Below are positions 34,451 to 45,119 of a DNA stretch of 50,261 nucleotides, piece by piece. The stretch spans positions 1 to 50,261 of the forward strand of contig LLCB01000376.1 of the NCBI GenBank assembly GCA_001414345.1, read 5' to 3'. The first letter of the stretch is position 1. Every line of letters starts with the position of its first letter. Source of the DNA: Hymenoscyphus infarciens (lineage: Eukaryota; Ascomycota; Leotiomycetes; Helotiales; Helotiaceae). A program made the position numbers and the translations under genes. A model generated the notes under the pieces. It was not told where the DNA came from and did no database searches. It saw nothing but the letters and a program-made list of their open reading frames with translations.

Positions 34451-35751
34451 ATGAAGTTAGCACTTAGCCTTGTTCTTGGCCTTGGTGGCCTGTGTTTGAA
34501 TGCATCTGTGATAGAGAGAAGGGGGTCCACATCTTGGGCTGGAACGAATAATTACTACATTCATGGTCTCTCAGCTGAAGAACAGACTTCATACATCAAT
34601 GCACTCAGAGGGTTTGGAACAAAAGTCATCAGGCTGTGGGGTGAGTACTTTCTATTTTATTTATAAGCAATTCTAACACCCACCAGTCACTGGTACTTTA
34701 GACGGCTGTGCGAAATCTTCGAAAACTCACTACGTTCCCCAATACGAAACCACAATCGGAACTTACGTCCCTGGAACTCTCGACGCTATAGACAACGTTC
34801 TTAAACAGCTCCATGACGCTGGTATCAAGGCCATCATCTCTCCACACGACGCAAATCTCCTCCCGCCGGCGGGCTTGGACAAGGGATACAATGGAATCGA
34901 TGTCTACGGCTCAACCTACAAATCCTCGGACAATTTCTACAATAGTGAAAAGGCAAGGCAACAATACGACAGCCGACTTGCCAGCATACTGAATTACAAA
35001 AGTAAAGCTTTCGGCGGAAAAGCATGGAAAGATCTTGAGGATGTAATTCTCGCGTTCGATATTTCATAATGAACCTATGATTGCGTCCAAGGAAAAACTG
35101 GCAAACAACGATCCGGATGGTTGGGTTTGTGGGCGTGCTACTTCTATGCGAAAGGTTTTGGGGAATTCGGCAAGTCAAATGCTTTCATCTTCATGATATA
35201 CTAGCTGACGTTGGATTGTAGACTGTGAAAATCACTACTGGTGGTCTGGGAGGCTCGGAGTATTATGGTCATGAGTATAATATTATTGACAAGGCGCTTA
35301 ATTGTCAAGCTGTTGATATGATTGCCCTTCATGGATACATGACAAAGGCGTCCCAATGGGCACCTTATGTTCCTGAGCTTTCGGACAAGGCTGGGAAAAA
35401 GGGGAGGCTGGTTTTCGTGGAGGAGTGGGGAGTAGGCAGCGATTCGTCATATGATTCTGTTGCTAAACAGGCGGCTGTCTTTACTGATGCTGGTGTTCCT
35501 TGGGTATGTTTGATCCTATTAACCTGCTTTATTTTGAGTGACGTGCTAACCGGCTATAGCTTTACTGGCAAATAATTCCCGGAAAATCTATTGATGAGAG
35601 TTGCAATGGGGAGTGTTGTCACGGTGGTTTGTCGAGTACTCCGAAGGATGCGTTTGAGGTGGGTGTCACGAGTAAGAGAGCGGATTTCAAAAGTCTCATC
35701 GGTGCTGCGAATTCGAAGCCAGCAGTGCAGGATTGGAGTGGTCTCATGTAA
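34451..35751 (+). pseudogene. Secreted GH5-type glycosidase (endo-mannanase-like) with a one-base frameshift
   Basis: Exons 34451-34640, 34687-35169, 35222-35503 and 35560-35751; the reading holds throughout except for one extra base at 35062-35064 (a run of three T). This brings TAA at 35067-35069 just where the catalytic NEP block is expected. Allowing for that base, the frame continues to the stop at 35749-35751, about 381 residues. A signal peptide opens the protein (MKLALSLVLGLGGLCLNA). Family blocks are the SWAGTNNYYI start, KAIISPHDANLLPP, the NEP acid/base motif near residue 193, and VEEWG with the nucleophile Glu near residue 290. Known relatives hydrolyse beta-1,4-mannan or similar plant polymers outside the cell. 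The second intron after the break uses a GC-AG pair (donor GCAAGT at 35170). It may be a true pseudogene or a sequencing error. Confidence 0.78.
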
Positions 35752-35982
35752 GAATGTTATGATTAGAGCGAGCGAAGCGATTTTCAATTACTATCAACAA
35801 AACACACCGGTAGCATTATTCAACGAGCGCAGCGCTTTTTCCAAATTTCAAAACAGTCGAACTGATTTCCAAAGAGACTCCGGAGCATTCTCGACGCATC
35901 ACACTCACACATTTAATACGTAGATTATATGCAATCCATCAAGCCGTAAGTCGTCACTGATGAGAACCTAAAATGGTCCCTC

Positions 35983-36530
35983 TCAGGCACTGGACCATGT
36001 GGATCCACCCCATGTTTTGCCATAGATCCCGCCACTTTGTTTGCCTATGGAAATCTTGGAGTCAGTATTGCCATTTCTAGAAGGATGTTTAAGGAAGGAA
36101 CAGGGTAGTGGGGAGGAAGCAAATCTGTCTGAGGAGGAAATGGGTCCTCCTAAACAACCTGAAAAGGGAATGATAACTCGGAGAATACCCACCGTAGCAA
36201 ACCATGTGATTTGGTCCCCAGGAGACGGAAGTTGGGGCAGGGGGCATAGGGGCCGCGATAAGAAATTACCACCTTGTCGATAAGTGAGCATAGTAAGAGA
36301 GAAAGATTGTGGAAAATATACTTACAATAGAATTCCAGCCTGAAGACCAACTACCTGACGAGGTCCACGTTTTGTAATACCTGTGAACGAATCTGCATAA
36401 GTCTATTTCGTTGATCTTGATCGTGGAAGTAGCGTAAACGTTGAATGGTCTCGGGTTTCTACTATAGAACCAGAAGCTAGGGGACTTACATTCCGTTGTC
36501 ATTCCCATTTGCGAAAATGTCATAGCGATA
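35983..36530 (-). pseudogene. Relic of a tandem-repeat beta-propeller lectin-like gene
   Basis: Short blocks in different minus-strand frames resemble repeats of PLL/fucose-lectin-like propellers: YYKTWTSSGSWSSGW (about 36382-36331), PAPTSVSWGPNHMVCYGG (about 36250-36190) and IYGKTWGGSTWSSA (about 36030-35986). In such proteins each blade carries a W/Y-K-x-W-x-G-S-x-W strand and an SWGP-x-x strand. Two candidate introns (donor GTAAGT after TGGAATTCTATT and one earlier after an ATGACAT start) can be drawn, but the blocks are not in one frame. I read this as a broken, shortened gene. The family link rests on motif resemblance only. Confidence 0.4.
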
Positions 36531-36597
36531 AGAGCCCCGGTACAAAGCAGTGGGTCTGCTAGTCAAGGAACCCCCATGATTTTACGAAGATGTCGAT

Positions 36598-37030
36598 AAC
36601 AGCGTAACCACAAAATACTCTGCTACTCACAACTACTCGAGTAGTACTTAAGAGTAGTAGAGTAGCGGGTCGGTTGAGTAGAGTATAGTAGTGACTTAGG
36701 ACTACGCGAGTAGTCTTAAGTAGTCTTAGTAATTTTTAGATATTTGCATTTATAAGGCTTATTAATAGTAATTTTAGTAGTTATATATAAGAAAAAATCA
36801 TTTTATAATTATATAACCAATACTTAATCTATCAAAGAAGTTACGTAGTAGATAGAGTAGTAAGAAGGTTTCGCTTAAGCCGCCGGAAGCCCCGACGGAA
36901 GCCCCCCGATGCTGCTCCACCTATCCGGACCGGCTTAGGCCGACTCGGCCCGCGCTACTCCACTACTCAAGAGTACTACTTGAGTAGTAGTGAGTAGAGT
37001 AGTGTAGGGGTCACTACTCTATTTAATACG
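36598..37030. mobile_element. Short inverted-repeat element rich in TACTC/GAGTA words
   Basis: The left arm (about 36615-36680) and the reverse complement of the right arm (about 36950-37020) share a run of TACTC and GAGTA words, including ACTACTC-(A/G)-AGTAGTACT and GAGTAG-(T/C)-GGAGTAGCG-type segments and a GCGGG(T/C)CGG inner end. The interior is AT-rich and RIP-like at 36720-36850, then GC-rich at 36875-36960. There is no transposase frame. I could not find a clean target duplication, so the exact ends are uncertain. Confidence 0.6.
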
Positions 37031-37084
37031 CTAGTCGATAATTTGTGGTGAAAATGGAAATGGAAACGACAGTGACTTTGCTTA

Positions 37085-37564
37085 CAGTGAGTTGCGAGTT
37101 AAGCTTCCCTTTTAAACCATGCGTTTTTAGAGAAAAAAAATCCCTCTTATTTATTTTAGAAAATAGAAAACTAAAGTATTCTTTAAGATATAAGACCTAG
37201 CTAGAGAGAACCGCTATATCTTCTTATACCACCTCTCTTTTTTTTTACTATATCTAAGTAAGTGTACTAAGAATAAGCTTAATAATACTTAATTCTTTAA
37301 AAACCACCTTTTCGTAAGAAAATCTTTCACACTCTTATAATTCTACTAAGGCCCTATATATATATCTAAGTGTCTGTTTTCTTCCTAGAAAGTTTATAGA
37401 GTAAGAAAGGGGTTATAGAGCTCTTATTAGCTATTCTTAAGGATATAATAACATACGTTATTATTAAGTAAAGAGTAAAAGAGTAACTAGGTAAAAAGTT
37501 TTTTTCTAAAAACGCACAGTTTACAAAATATCGTCAAAAGGGAAGCTTAACTCGCAACTCACTG
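37085..37564. mobile_element. 480-bp MITE with TA target duplication (Tc1/mariner-like)
   Basis: The left end begins CAGTGAGTTGCGAGTTAAGC and the right end is its exact reverse complement. The arms match for about 29 bases, then again at a GCGTTTTTAGA word. TA flanks both ends (37083-37084 and 37565-37566), the duplication made by Tc1/mariner and pogo/Fot1 elements. The interior is AT-rich with no transposase frame, so it depends on an element elsewhere. Confidence 0.88.
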
Positions 37565-37566
37565 TA

Positions 37567-38183
37567 TAAAATTTCCATCTTACTAACCCTGATTCTGAAG
37601 TCTTACAACTATTGATTTCCTCAAACGGCGGTATTAGAAAGATTATCTTCAGCTCGGCTTATGTTATCAAAGAACCACACAGACTCGCTTAAGTTAAAAC
37701 CCCCTTTCTCAGGACTGTGGTCATGCTGCAACATTTCGGAGAACGTTTTATTCTTGTCCTTAGATTCTGGCTGAATTTTATCCAAACCACTCACTTGAGC
37801 CTTTCGTGAAATAGGCTTTTTTTATCATGCGATTTCATGTTACATAACATAGATGAATTACTTTCACACAGCTTCTTGGCTCGGAAGATTCTTCATCCGA
37901 AGAAAACGTGCTCTACAACAATAGAAGTGCTAAATTAAGCTGTTTTTGAATCTCGCGTAATTGTCTCGCCCCTTATTAACCACCACCACCAACCATTCAA
38001 GTGGTTTTCTTCTGGGGTGAAAGAGAGCGCAATCTTGACTTTAACTTTCCGACTGTGTTGTACAATCGTCCTCGTGTACTCTTAATTTCAGCCTTATTGA
38101 GAATTGCCACACCTAGAGCTGAGCGAGCTACGCATTTTGCGTCTTGTAATTTGACTAGAACATGAATTAGACAGCTTCACCAC
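37567..38183. other. Intergenic region between MITE and caspase-like gene
   Basis: About 600 bases without a supported gene, repeat or RNA. It includes the 3' flank of the caspase-like gene. Confidence 0.5.
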
Positions 38184-39969
38184 TTAGCAAAAGGAATACA
38201 TACTTTGTTGGAGGTTCTCCAACTTCTTGCGAATATCCTTAAGTGACAACGAACTCTCCGTTAACCTAGCAGCAAGATAGGCTAAAGGTTTCGTATAACC
38301 AAACCCTTGCTGAGGAAGTGGGCGGTCGAAGATTCCAAGTTCCATTCCCCAACGTCTAATCTCCATGAATCTTTCCAAACGCACACCTTTCTGCTCATGC
38401 TGCCATTCTCGTTCTTTAAAATCGCGAGTTTGTCTGTTTTCCGGGATGCCTATCTCTAGGGTATAGCAATAGAGCTCTGCGAGTCCTATTTGAGCCCACC
38501 TATGATCTAGAACCTGGTTGACCACATCGAGCTGCTCAAAATCAAATTCTTGCCCTTCGATCAACTTGCGGAACCTGGAATGGAGCATGACGTTAGGACC
38601 ACCATTGTTGGGACCGGGGTTGGAGCGCATGTATCTAGATGCCTTGACTTTGACGATGTTGTGAAGAGCTTTGACGCTTTTTGATCTGATACCGCCAGCA
38701 CGACGGCTACCAGGTGGATAAACAGTCTTCAGCAGTGGTGCTGTTGGTAAATTCTCCCACATCTTTTTGTAATCCAAGAGTGGGATTCCTGTCCTCTCCC
38801 CCCACGAGGCAGACCAAAGGTCATCCTGGACTGCGAAAGAGAAATTGTGTGAATCCCACATTGAATCCATTGCTTGGCATTCTGTCATGATTTGCTTTGT
38901 GAGAGCAGCCATTGTAAAATCGAAGTCCTCTCCTTCTTCTTTGACTTTGACCAGTTGTCCGTTATTGTCCGCTTCCCCTGTTGTCTCGGTGGCCGTGAGG
39001 ATCGAATTTAAAAGACATGTGGCAAAAATGCTATCACCAGCTTGTCTCCCAGCGGTTTCGCTTACTGCCCAGGAGAGACACATCTCACTGGGTCCAGCTG
39101 CAGTAAGAATAGAGTGATTGAACGAAGGCTTGTCATAGAAGTGTTTGTTGCTATTCGGCATCATCACCCACCCGCCAGAGTAGCAAGAAGTTAAGACCAT
39201 AGTTGTTTGTACTTCCTTGCGTAATACAGAAGTGAGCGACTCGTTCGTTAATTTCCATTGGGTTTTATCGTCGCCATCACAACCAAAAAAGATTTTGGAA
39301 GTATCTTCCTCTCCATGTCCAAAGATAAGAACCAATACCGGCTGCTTCCTTTGAGCAGCTTCTTGGATCTCTGCTTTAAGAGTTGCGAGAAATCTTTCAA
39401 GAAGATCCTCTGGCTTGAAAACCCGAAACCCCGCCGCGAACTCATTCTCTGGTAACATTTTCTCGTTCATCACAACTCTGCGGTCCCCTTCAACGCCACT
39501 TGCCCGTCCGTGGACATACTGAGTATGTTTGCGAATTAGATCCTTGGGGGAGCAGCATGTAAGCCAGAGTTGATTTGGTAGTTCAACTATCATTACGTTA
39601 GTCTATGACAGAAGAAAATCCGATGATAAGGTGCGAAAGTGATAGAAGGAGAAAGAGATAATTGGTGTACGTACCCCGAGAGCCAAACAGCTGCCAGAAC
39701 AAAAAGAAGTCCGAAAAGAACCATCCGTCGTTATCTGGAGCCGCACTTTTACCCGGAATCCCACAAACCGCAACAATCCTGGTATTTCGCTGGACATCGG
39801 GGGGGCATCGAGCAGCGAACTCGAAGCCATCAATTCCTCCGTATGAACCGGTTCGTCTGCCATATCCCCCAAAGGAACTAGGCTGTATTGGGGGTGTCAT
39901 TTCTGGTATAGTGGTGTTGTGGACTGAAGATGTTGAAGTTTTGAAGAGTGCGTTGTCAAGATGTTTCAA
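38184..39969 (-). CDS. Caspase-like (clan CD cysteine peptidase-like) fungal protein
   Basis: Exons 39969-39675 and 39586-38184, with an 88-base intron, give 1,698 bases and 565 residues. The nearer acceptor at 39603 breaks the frame; the one ending at 39587 restores QLFGSRVELPNQLWLTCC. An N-terminal DGWFFSDFFLFWQLF block leads into the domain. The strand PVLVLIFGHGEED carries the probable catalytic His at about 189, and VLTSCYSGGWV the Cys at about 233, in the order and distance usual for caspase folds. Conserved fungal blocks (YVHGRAS, SWAVSETAGRQAGDSIFA) follow, then a ~300-residue C-terminal part I do not recognise. Substrate and pathway are unknown; roles in cell death or stress are inference from the family. 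It sits among repeats and relics, as accessory genes do. Confidence 0.78.
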
Positions 39970-40534
39970 TGAGAAATGGTTGAAGAAGAAAAGAATTCTG
40001 AGGATGGGACAGAGCTCTTACATATTCAGATTCGCAGATTTTTGTGACTCACACTTATGATTCACAAATAATTATTGAGCCATAATGCTGCAATTTTCCC
40101 GAGATTTCTGATGCTACTCGTGCGATTAACAAAGACTAAGTTAGAATTAGCTCATAGCTAATAAATAAGCGAAGGCACGCCAGCCAAACTTTGGGTCTAG
40201 GCGATACTTTTAGCCTAACCAATCTAGCAAGTAATCGATTCCATCTGTTAAAGTTGGAGCTCAAATCATGTTGCAAAACCAGATCAGGTGTGCCAAAATA
40301 TTAAAACAATGAATTCAAAAGCTTTATGACCTCGTGTTATATGGTGATGAGACCCTTATTTCCATCTTTGTGTAATTCAACTTATTAAGCTCTCTACTGG
40401 ATCCATTCCCACAGCCATTAGCATCTCAGTTCTCAGTATCTTCTAGCTTCTCCAAAATTATCCACCCATGATATCCCTCTTAACGCTTGAACAAAATTTA
40501 GAATAGATGCGTAATCTGACTCCAATTGCCTTTC
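39970..40534. other. Intergenic region
   Basis: Upstream region of the caspase-like gene and downstream of the membrane protein gene. Moderately AT-rich. No supported gene or repeat. Confidence 0.5.
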
Positions 40535-41558
40535 CTAGGTGGCGTTGGAGTCTCGTGGTGTATACCCGATTATCTTTCCCCCGGAAAAGCGACGCAAAGA
40601 TGACCTTTTCGCAAGCTTCTGTACTAATGGTCTCAATTTAATCAGACATGCTGCGATAAAATACATCCCCGGCTCCACTACGGTCCAGACGCCAAGCTCC
40701 GTTGATGTCCATGTAGGATCGGTTCTAACGTCCTCGACGAGGAAGAATCGAAAACGAAATACGGACGATACCAATCCACTGCTTCATGTCAGTATACTTT
40801 GGCATGCGACCAACGGAATGGACTTACACGCTTCCTGCCAGAAATGTTATCAGCAAACTGATTTTCTGTTGTTTGCTTACTTGCAAATTCCAAATTAGCG
40901 GCAAGGGCAATACCAATAGTACCACATCTGTCACCATATTTGGGAAACTAACCCACAGTATAAACTGTGGAACGTCAAAACATTTCCCAGGTATCCTTGG
41001 ATCCCAGAAACGCGCCAATGGGCGACATGCTAACATTGATGTGATCACTCCTGCGGTACAGCTACCAAGCATGATCACACCAAGAACGTAACAGGCAATT
41101 CGATAAGGCTTGGTGTAAACTATTCGAAGATAAAGAGAAAGAATGCAGAGTTTTGGTAATGTGACGGAGAAATGGTAAAGCCAGCTTTCTACTAGGACGA
41201 ATTTTCCCCATTGGAGGATCTTGTCACCTTCGCCAAGGGCCAGCAATGCGAGCTGATGTCGCCCCACACCTGCGTACGGAAATGCTGCTACAGTTTGATT
41301 AGATAAATCGGTTGCAGTTTACAGGTGATTATTTGGGAACATACCGATACATACAGCATTTGTTGCGAGACAGAACGGCAGGGCCGCCCATATTAGAACA
41401 TCGTCAATGCCCCAAAAGTCTGTCAACGAGCAAGAGTACGCCCTCAAAGCGATAAAAAGAACTTCGAGTACCATAAATAAAGAGGAAGTGACGATTGCCT
41501 TTGTTCCATTATATGCGTATAGGAACTCGGGCGATAACAAGCGAGGATCCGAAGACAT
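40535..41558 (-). CDS. Rhodopsin/SAT4-type integral membrane protein (Pth11-like)
   Basis: Exons 41558-41345, 41287-40828 and 40778-40535 total 918 bases, 305 residues; introns of 57 and 49 bases keep frame. About six to seven hydrophobic helices can be drawn, including VTSSLFMVLEVLFIALRAYS, YHFSVTLPKLCILSLYLRI, ACYVLGVIMLGSCTAGVITS, FPNMVTDVVLLVLPLPLIW and WTVVEPGMYFIAACL. The motifs LPKLCILSLYLRI, CRPLARFWDP, GKCFD and TDPTWTSTELGVW are characteristic of the fungal rhodopsin-domain family with seven helices and conserved cysteines. Members sit in the plasma membrane; some act as G-protein-coupled-receptor-like sensors (Pth11). There is no CFEM domain. The tail is short, about 30 residues and basic. 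The ligand is unknown. Confidence 0.88.
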
Positions 41559-41849
41559 CTTTAGAAGAGAGGATGAATAAACAAAGTTTTTTCTCTGAGG
41601 AAAGTGTTTCTACGTGTCTTATCTATTGGTTTCAACGATAGTCTATCGGACTATTTGATCGTATCCACGACGTCACCATGCCAGCTGAACTCCTTGGCCT
41701 AGACCTATTTCCAGCCTCGCCACTCCAGAAAGGAATCAATCCCACATGTTAAGGTTGAGGCTTCAGTAGAAGAGTGCTATTGAAGTGTTAGCCTTTTATT
41801 TTTCCACAAGCGGCGTCCCAACTCGTCTTTTGCTAAAACAATTACTCAC

Positions 41850-41960
41850 ATCACTTCCGTCATACAGCTGAAACTCCTTGTCCCTTACAACACTCTCATC
41901 CACCAAGCCATAAAATGCCTCAGCATTCGGTCCCACAGAAAACCTCGTGCCAAACAGGCC
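41850..41960 (-). pseudogene. Orphan exon-like fragment
   Basis: A 111-base stretch reads as 37 in-frame codons of protein-like sequence (starts GLFGTRFSVGPNAEAFYG, ends QLYDGSD). It lies between a good acceptor (CTCACCTTAG) and a good donor (GTGAGT) on the minus strand. I found no partner exons in 41.56-42.2 kb that would complete a gene, and do not recognise the family with confidence. It is probably a surviving exon of a degraded gene. The rest of 41559-42218 holds nothing I can support. Confidence 0.4.
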
Positions 41961-42218
41961 CTAAGGTGAGGGGTTGGAAGGCGATATTTATTTTTGAGGG
42001 GTGTTGGTGAGAGGGTAGCCGATGAAAGTCCCATTACTCTAGTCACGCATTTATTAGGCTAATCAGATGTCATACGCATTCTCATTTTATTAATCTCACT
42101 GCTAACCAAATGCGCTCTTCCCACGAGGTGGAAGAGCCTATGATCCAGCAGTAGTAAGCAACTCATTTCACGGCTCAATTTCACAACAACATCTCCATTG
42201 ATCATCGATCATCATCGT

Positions 42219-44569
42219 TTAGTCTATCTCCATCAAGGCGCCCCATGACTTGCAAACCAATCGGACAAAGATGACACCATATACACACTTTATCTGAACA
42301 CAATCATTCCCACCCCCCTTGCAGCAAGAACATCTCTCCTCCCCAGCTATCCGCTCGGCTTTCTTATGACCATCTACAATAATTGTGCGAAGGCATCTGA
42401 AGAATGCCTTTTCGGAGTCGTCCAAGTTCTTCCAACGATTATACATCTTCGATGGCATGTCTCCAGGTTAGAAGATATCTCGGAGTAAGCATATGAGCAG
42501 CTCCACGTTCGCATCAGAAATCTCACTGAACTCTTCAACAAGTTCGAAAAAAGCTCGGTTGTGGCGCTGAAAATCCGAGACGGGAAGTGAGGATGAGAGA
42601 TCGAGTCTTCTCTTCTTTCCACTCTGTACTTCTGACGAACTTGCTTCCTTCAAGGTACGGAATTGCTGATCTAGGGAGTTGAACTGGTTTTTCTTCTGTT
42701 GGAGTTCTTCTGGGACATCCTTGATCTTATCGAATCGTAACTGCAGATCCCCCGTCGCCTTCGTGGCTTGCTCAAGTTGCTTGTTTAAGCCATCTGGACC
42801 TTCAACAGTTTCGACCAGCGAATTGTATTTCCCGGGTATCTGCTCGATGGCATCGTATTTCTCCTCAAGTGACCGGAGAGCATCTGGAACATTCTTGATT
42901 TTGTCGTACTCTAGGGTTTCGAGTTCGCCCGGAATAAGCTTGATCTCTTCATACTTGGATTTGAGTTCCTCGTAATTCTTTGGGATACCCTTGATCTTGT
43001 TAAACTCTACCTGCAATTCATCGTTCGTCGTAACAAGATCGCGGTATCTCTTGGGGAAGCCTTTGATCTCGTCGTACTTGCACTGCAGCGCCGCAGTTTG
43101 GCCTTTCGAATGTGCAAGTTGAGCTCTCCACCCAGTCACCCCATCAATCTCTTCCTTCAGCTCCCTGCATTTTTCTGGTAAATGTTTGATAAGAGTGAAA
43201 TCGTTCTCGATTCGTTTCTTGTCGTCGTGGACGAATTGGAAGGTTTCAACCTGCAGACTCTCGGCCGATTTCAGCTTTTCAGCATGCAATCTCTCAATCT
43301 CCTTCAACTTTCTCTCCTTGTCCGACTTGGTATTGGCAAGTTGTGAATCTTGAAGTGTCAACTTGATCTCGATCTCGATCTCGATCTCCAACTCTAGATT
43401 GCCCCTCTTCTCCCTCAGTTCGCTCTCTTGTTGCACCTTGATTGCGGCGAGTCGTATCTCTTGCAACTCCTTGGTTGCCAACAACTCTGCCTCTTGTTTT
43501 GATCTGATCGATGCGAGTTCGATCTCTTGCAGTTTTTAGCCTCTTGGAGCTCTAATCTCTTTACTTCCAACTCTTTCTCTTGTTTGGATTTAGCATCTGT
43601 GAGAGTGCTGTTCTCGTTTCGCAAAGCCTCGTCGTGGGAATCTCTCTCGCCCCTCAACGTATTATCGTGGGTCATCCTGTCTTCTCTCAAGGACTCCTTG
43701 TGAGCTTCTCTTTCTCTCCTCAATATTTCTTCCTGGCTCGTTTTCTCTTCTCCCAAGCTCTCGTCGTGTGCTGTCTTCTTTACCCTCAACGACTCATCTT
43801 GAGAGGTCTTTTCAGATGCCAACTCTCGTTTTTTCTGCTGCTCCGTTTCAGCGAGCTCTTTCATCTTCGTCCTCTCTATCTCCGCCAGCTCTTCAATCTT
43901 CGTCCTCACCATCTCAACCAACTCCCCCTTCTTCTATCTCTCCATCTCCGCCAACTCTCCCTTCTTCTTCCGCTCCAACTCCGCCAACTCTTCCATCTTC
44001 GTCCTCTCCAGCTCCTTCAATCTCATCCCCTCTACTCTCGCATCTTCCTTCAAATCTACGGTCTGCCTCCGCTTCTCGTTATCTATTTCCAATTAGAGTT
44101 TCTCTTTTGTAGATTCCCGCTCTAATTCGAGGCCTTTGTTGTGGGCAGCGACTGCTTCGGAAATCTTGGTTTCCTTGTCTTTCTCGAGCGTGTGTTATTA
44201 GGTTTCTCTGTCGCACTCCAAACCTTTGACAACAGCTTTGTAGCTATCCTTGATCTCGTCAAACTCATCGCATCCCTGACACTGCTCTTCAAGCAACCCC
44301 TTGTAAAGATCTGAGAGACGTCTCAAATTATGCTATTAGTATTCATAATCTAGTTGTATATCTAAGATTTTGATATAAGATATCTGTCGTTTTATAGCGT
44401 CTACTAAAGCTTCTTTGAGTGTGCTGTTATCTATAGTAGTAGATTGTTGATGGTTGGTGACTGAGGAAAGGGAAAGGGGAGAAAGCTTGGAGTGCCGAGG
44501 AGTAATCCCAGGCTTTACATGAATGCACCTGCCGATTGTTGGTCGACTGGACCACCCATTGAAATCCAA
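42219..44569 (-). pseudogene. Long coiled-coil gene inactivated by TAA/TAG stops and a frameshift
   Basis: From an ATG at 44569 one frame runs to the stop at 42219, about 780 residues, broken by stops at 44338-44336 (TAA), 44335-44333 (TAG), 44200-44198 and 44197-44195 (TAA TAA), 44095-44093 (TAA), 43936-43934 (TAG) and 42470-42468 (TAA), and by a one-base loss near 43531-43540. All seven stops are one C-to-T step from CAA or CAG on the coding strand; there is no TGA. The product is almost all charged heptad coiled coil, with ELAEIERTKMKELAE-type repeats, a run of alternating Glu-Ile from a GATCTC microsatellite (43364-43390), and a repeated (Y/F)-(D/N)-(E/K)-IK-x-(I/V/F)-P motif at 42.85-43.1 kb. 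A Cys-rich tail (CSCCKGGGNDC) closes it. The function is unknown. Confidence 0.8.
43364..43390. repeat. GATCTC hexanucleotide microsatellite within the coiled-coil gene
   Basis: Four to five copies of the hexamer, encoding alternating Glu and Ile in the broken coiled-coil gene. Confidence 0.75.
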
Positions 44570-45075
44570 TGTACTCCATAACTACTTTGGAGCACATTGA
44601 ATTGCAATTTTTAATTAATCGATTGGAACAAATGTAACGAAACCACTGGCCTCCGCTAACCCTTTTATATTGGTTATGCGACCTGTATTCACTCTGTTAA
44701 TTCGTCCGATGTCTTTCTCCGGGTTTGACACTCTACCACGCCATCAACTAATAAAGCTGTAGAACCTGATGATCCTATTTATCCACTTACCCGGCTCTCC
44801 CCCCCTTTTCTAGTTCGCTTGTTTAAATTTAAGCCAGTGGTGGTGGTGGGTTTTGCGAAATATTTATTCCTCTGATTACAACGGAAGTATTAGAGAATAT
44901 AACCCACACTTTTCTTGATTTAGCCAACGTATATAATTACTCTAAGATTACGAGATATATATATTATAATACTCGTCTATAATAGAAATCTAGATTTTCT
45001 TTAAGACGCGAGACCTGACTTCTTAGATCTCCTTACTACTACTAAGCTAGGTAATAAATAAAAAGATCTCGATAC
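44570..45075. other. Spacer between the two divergent coiled-coil relics
   Basis: Normal composition up to about 44900, then increasingly AT-rich. It lies between two relics pointing away from each other. No other feature seen. Confidence 0.5.
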
Positions 45076-45119
45076 CTCTAGAGATAGAAATACGTACCTT
45101 ATATCAGAGGTTAATCGAC

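Noticed and set aside
39587..39674. Using the nearer acceptor (39603) for the caspase-like gene
   Set aside because: It gives an immediate in-frame stop; the acceptor ending at 39587 keeps frame and restores the conserved block.
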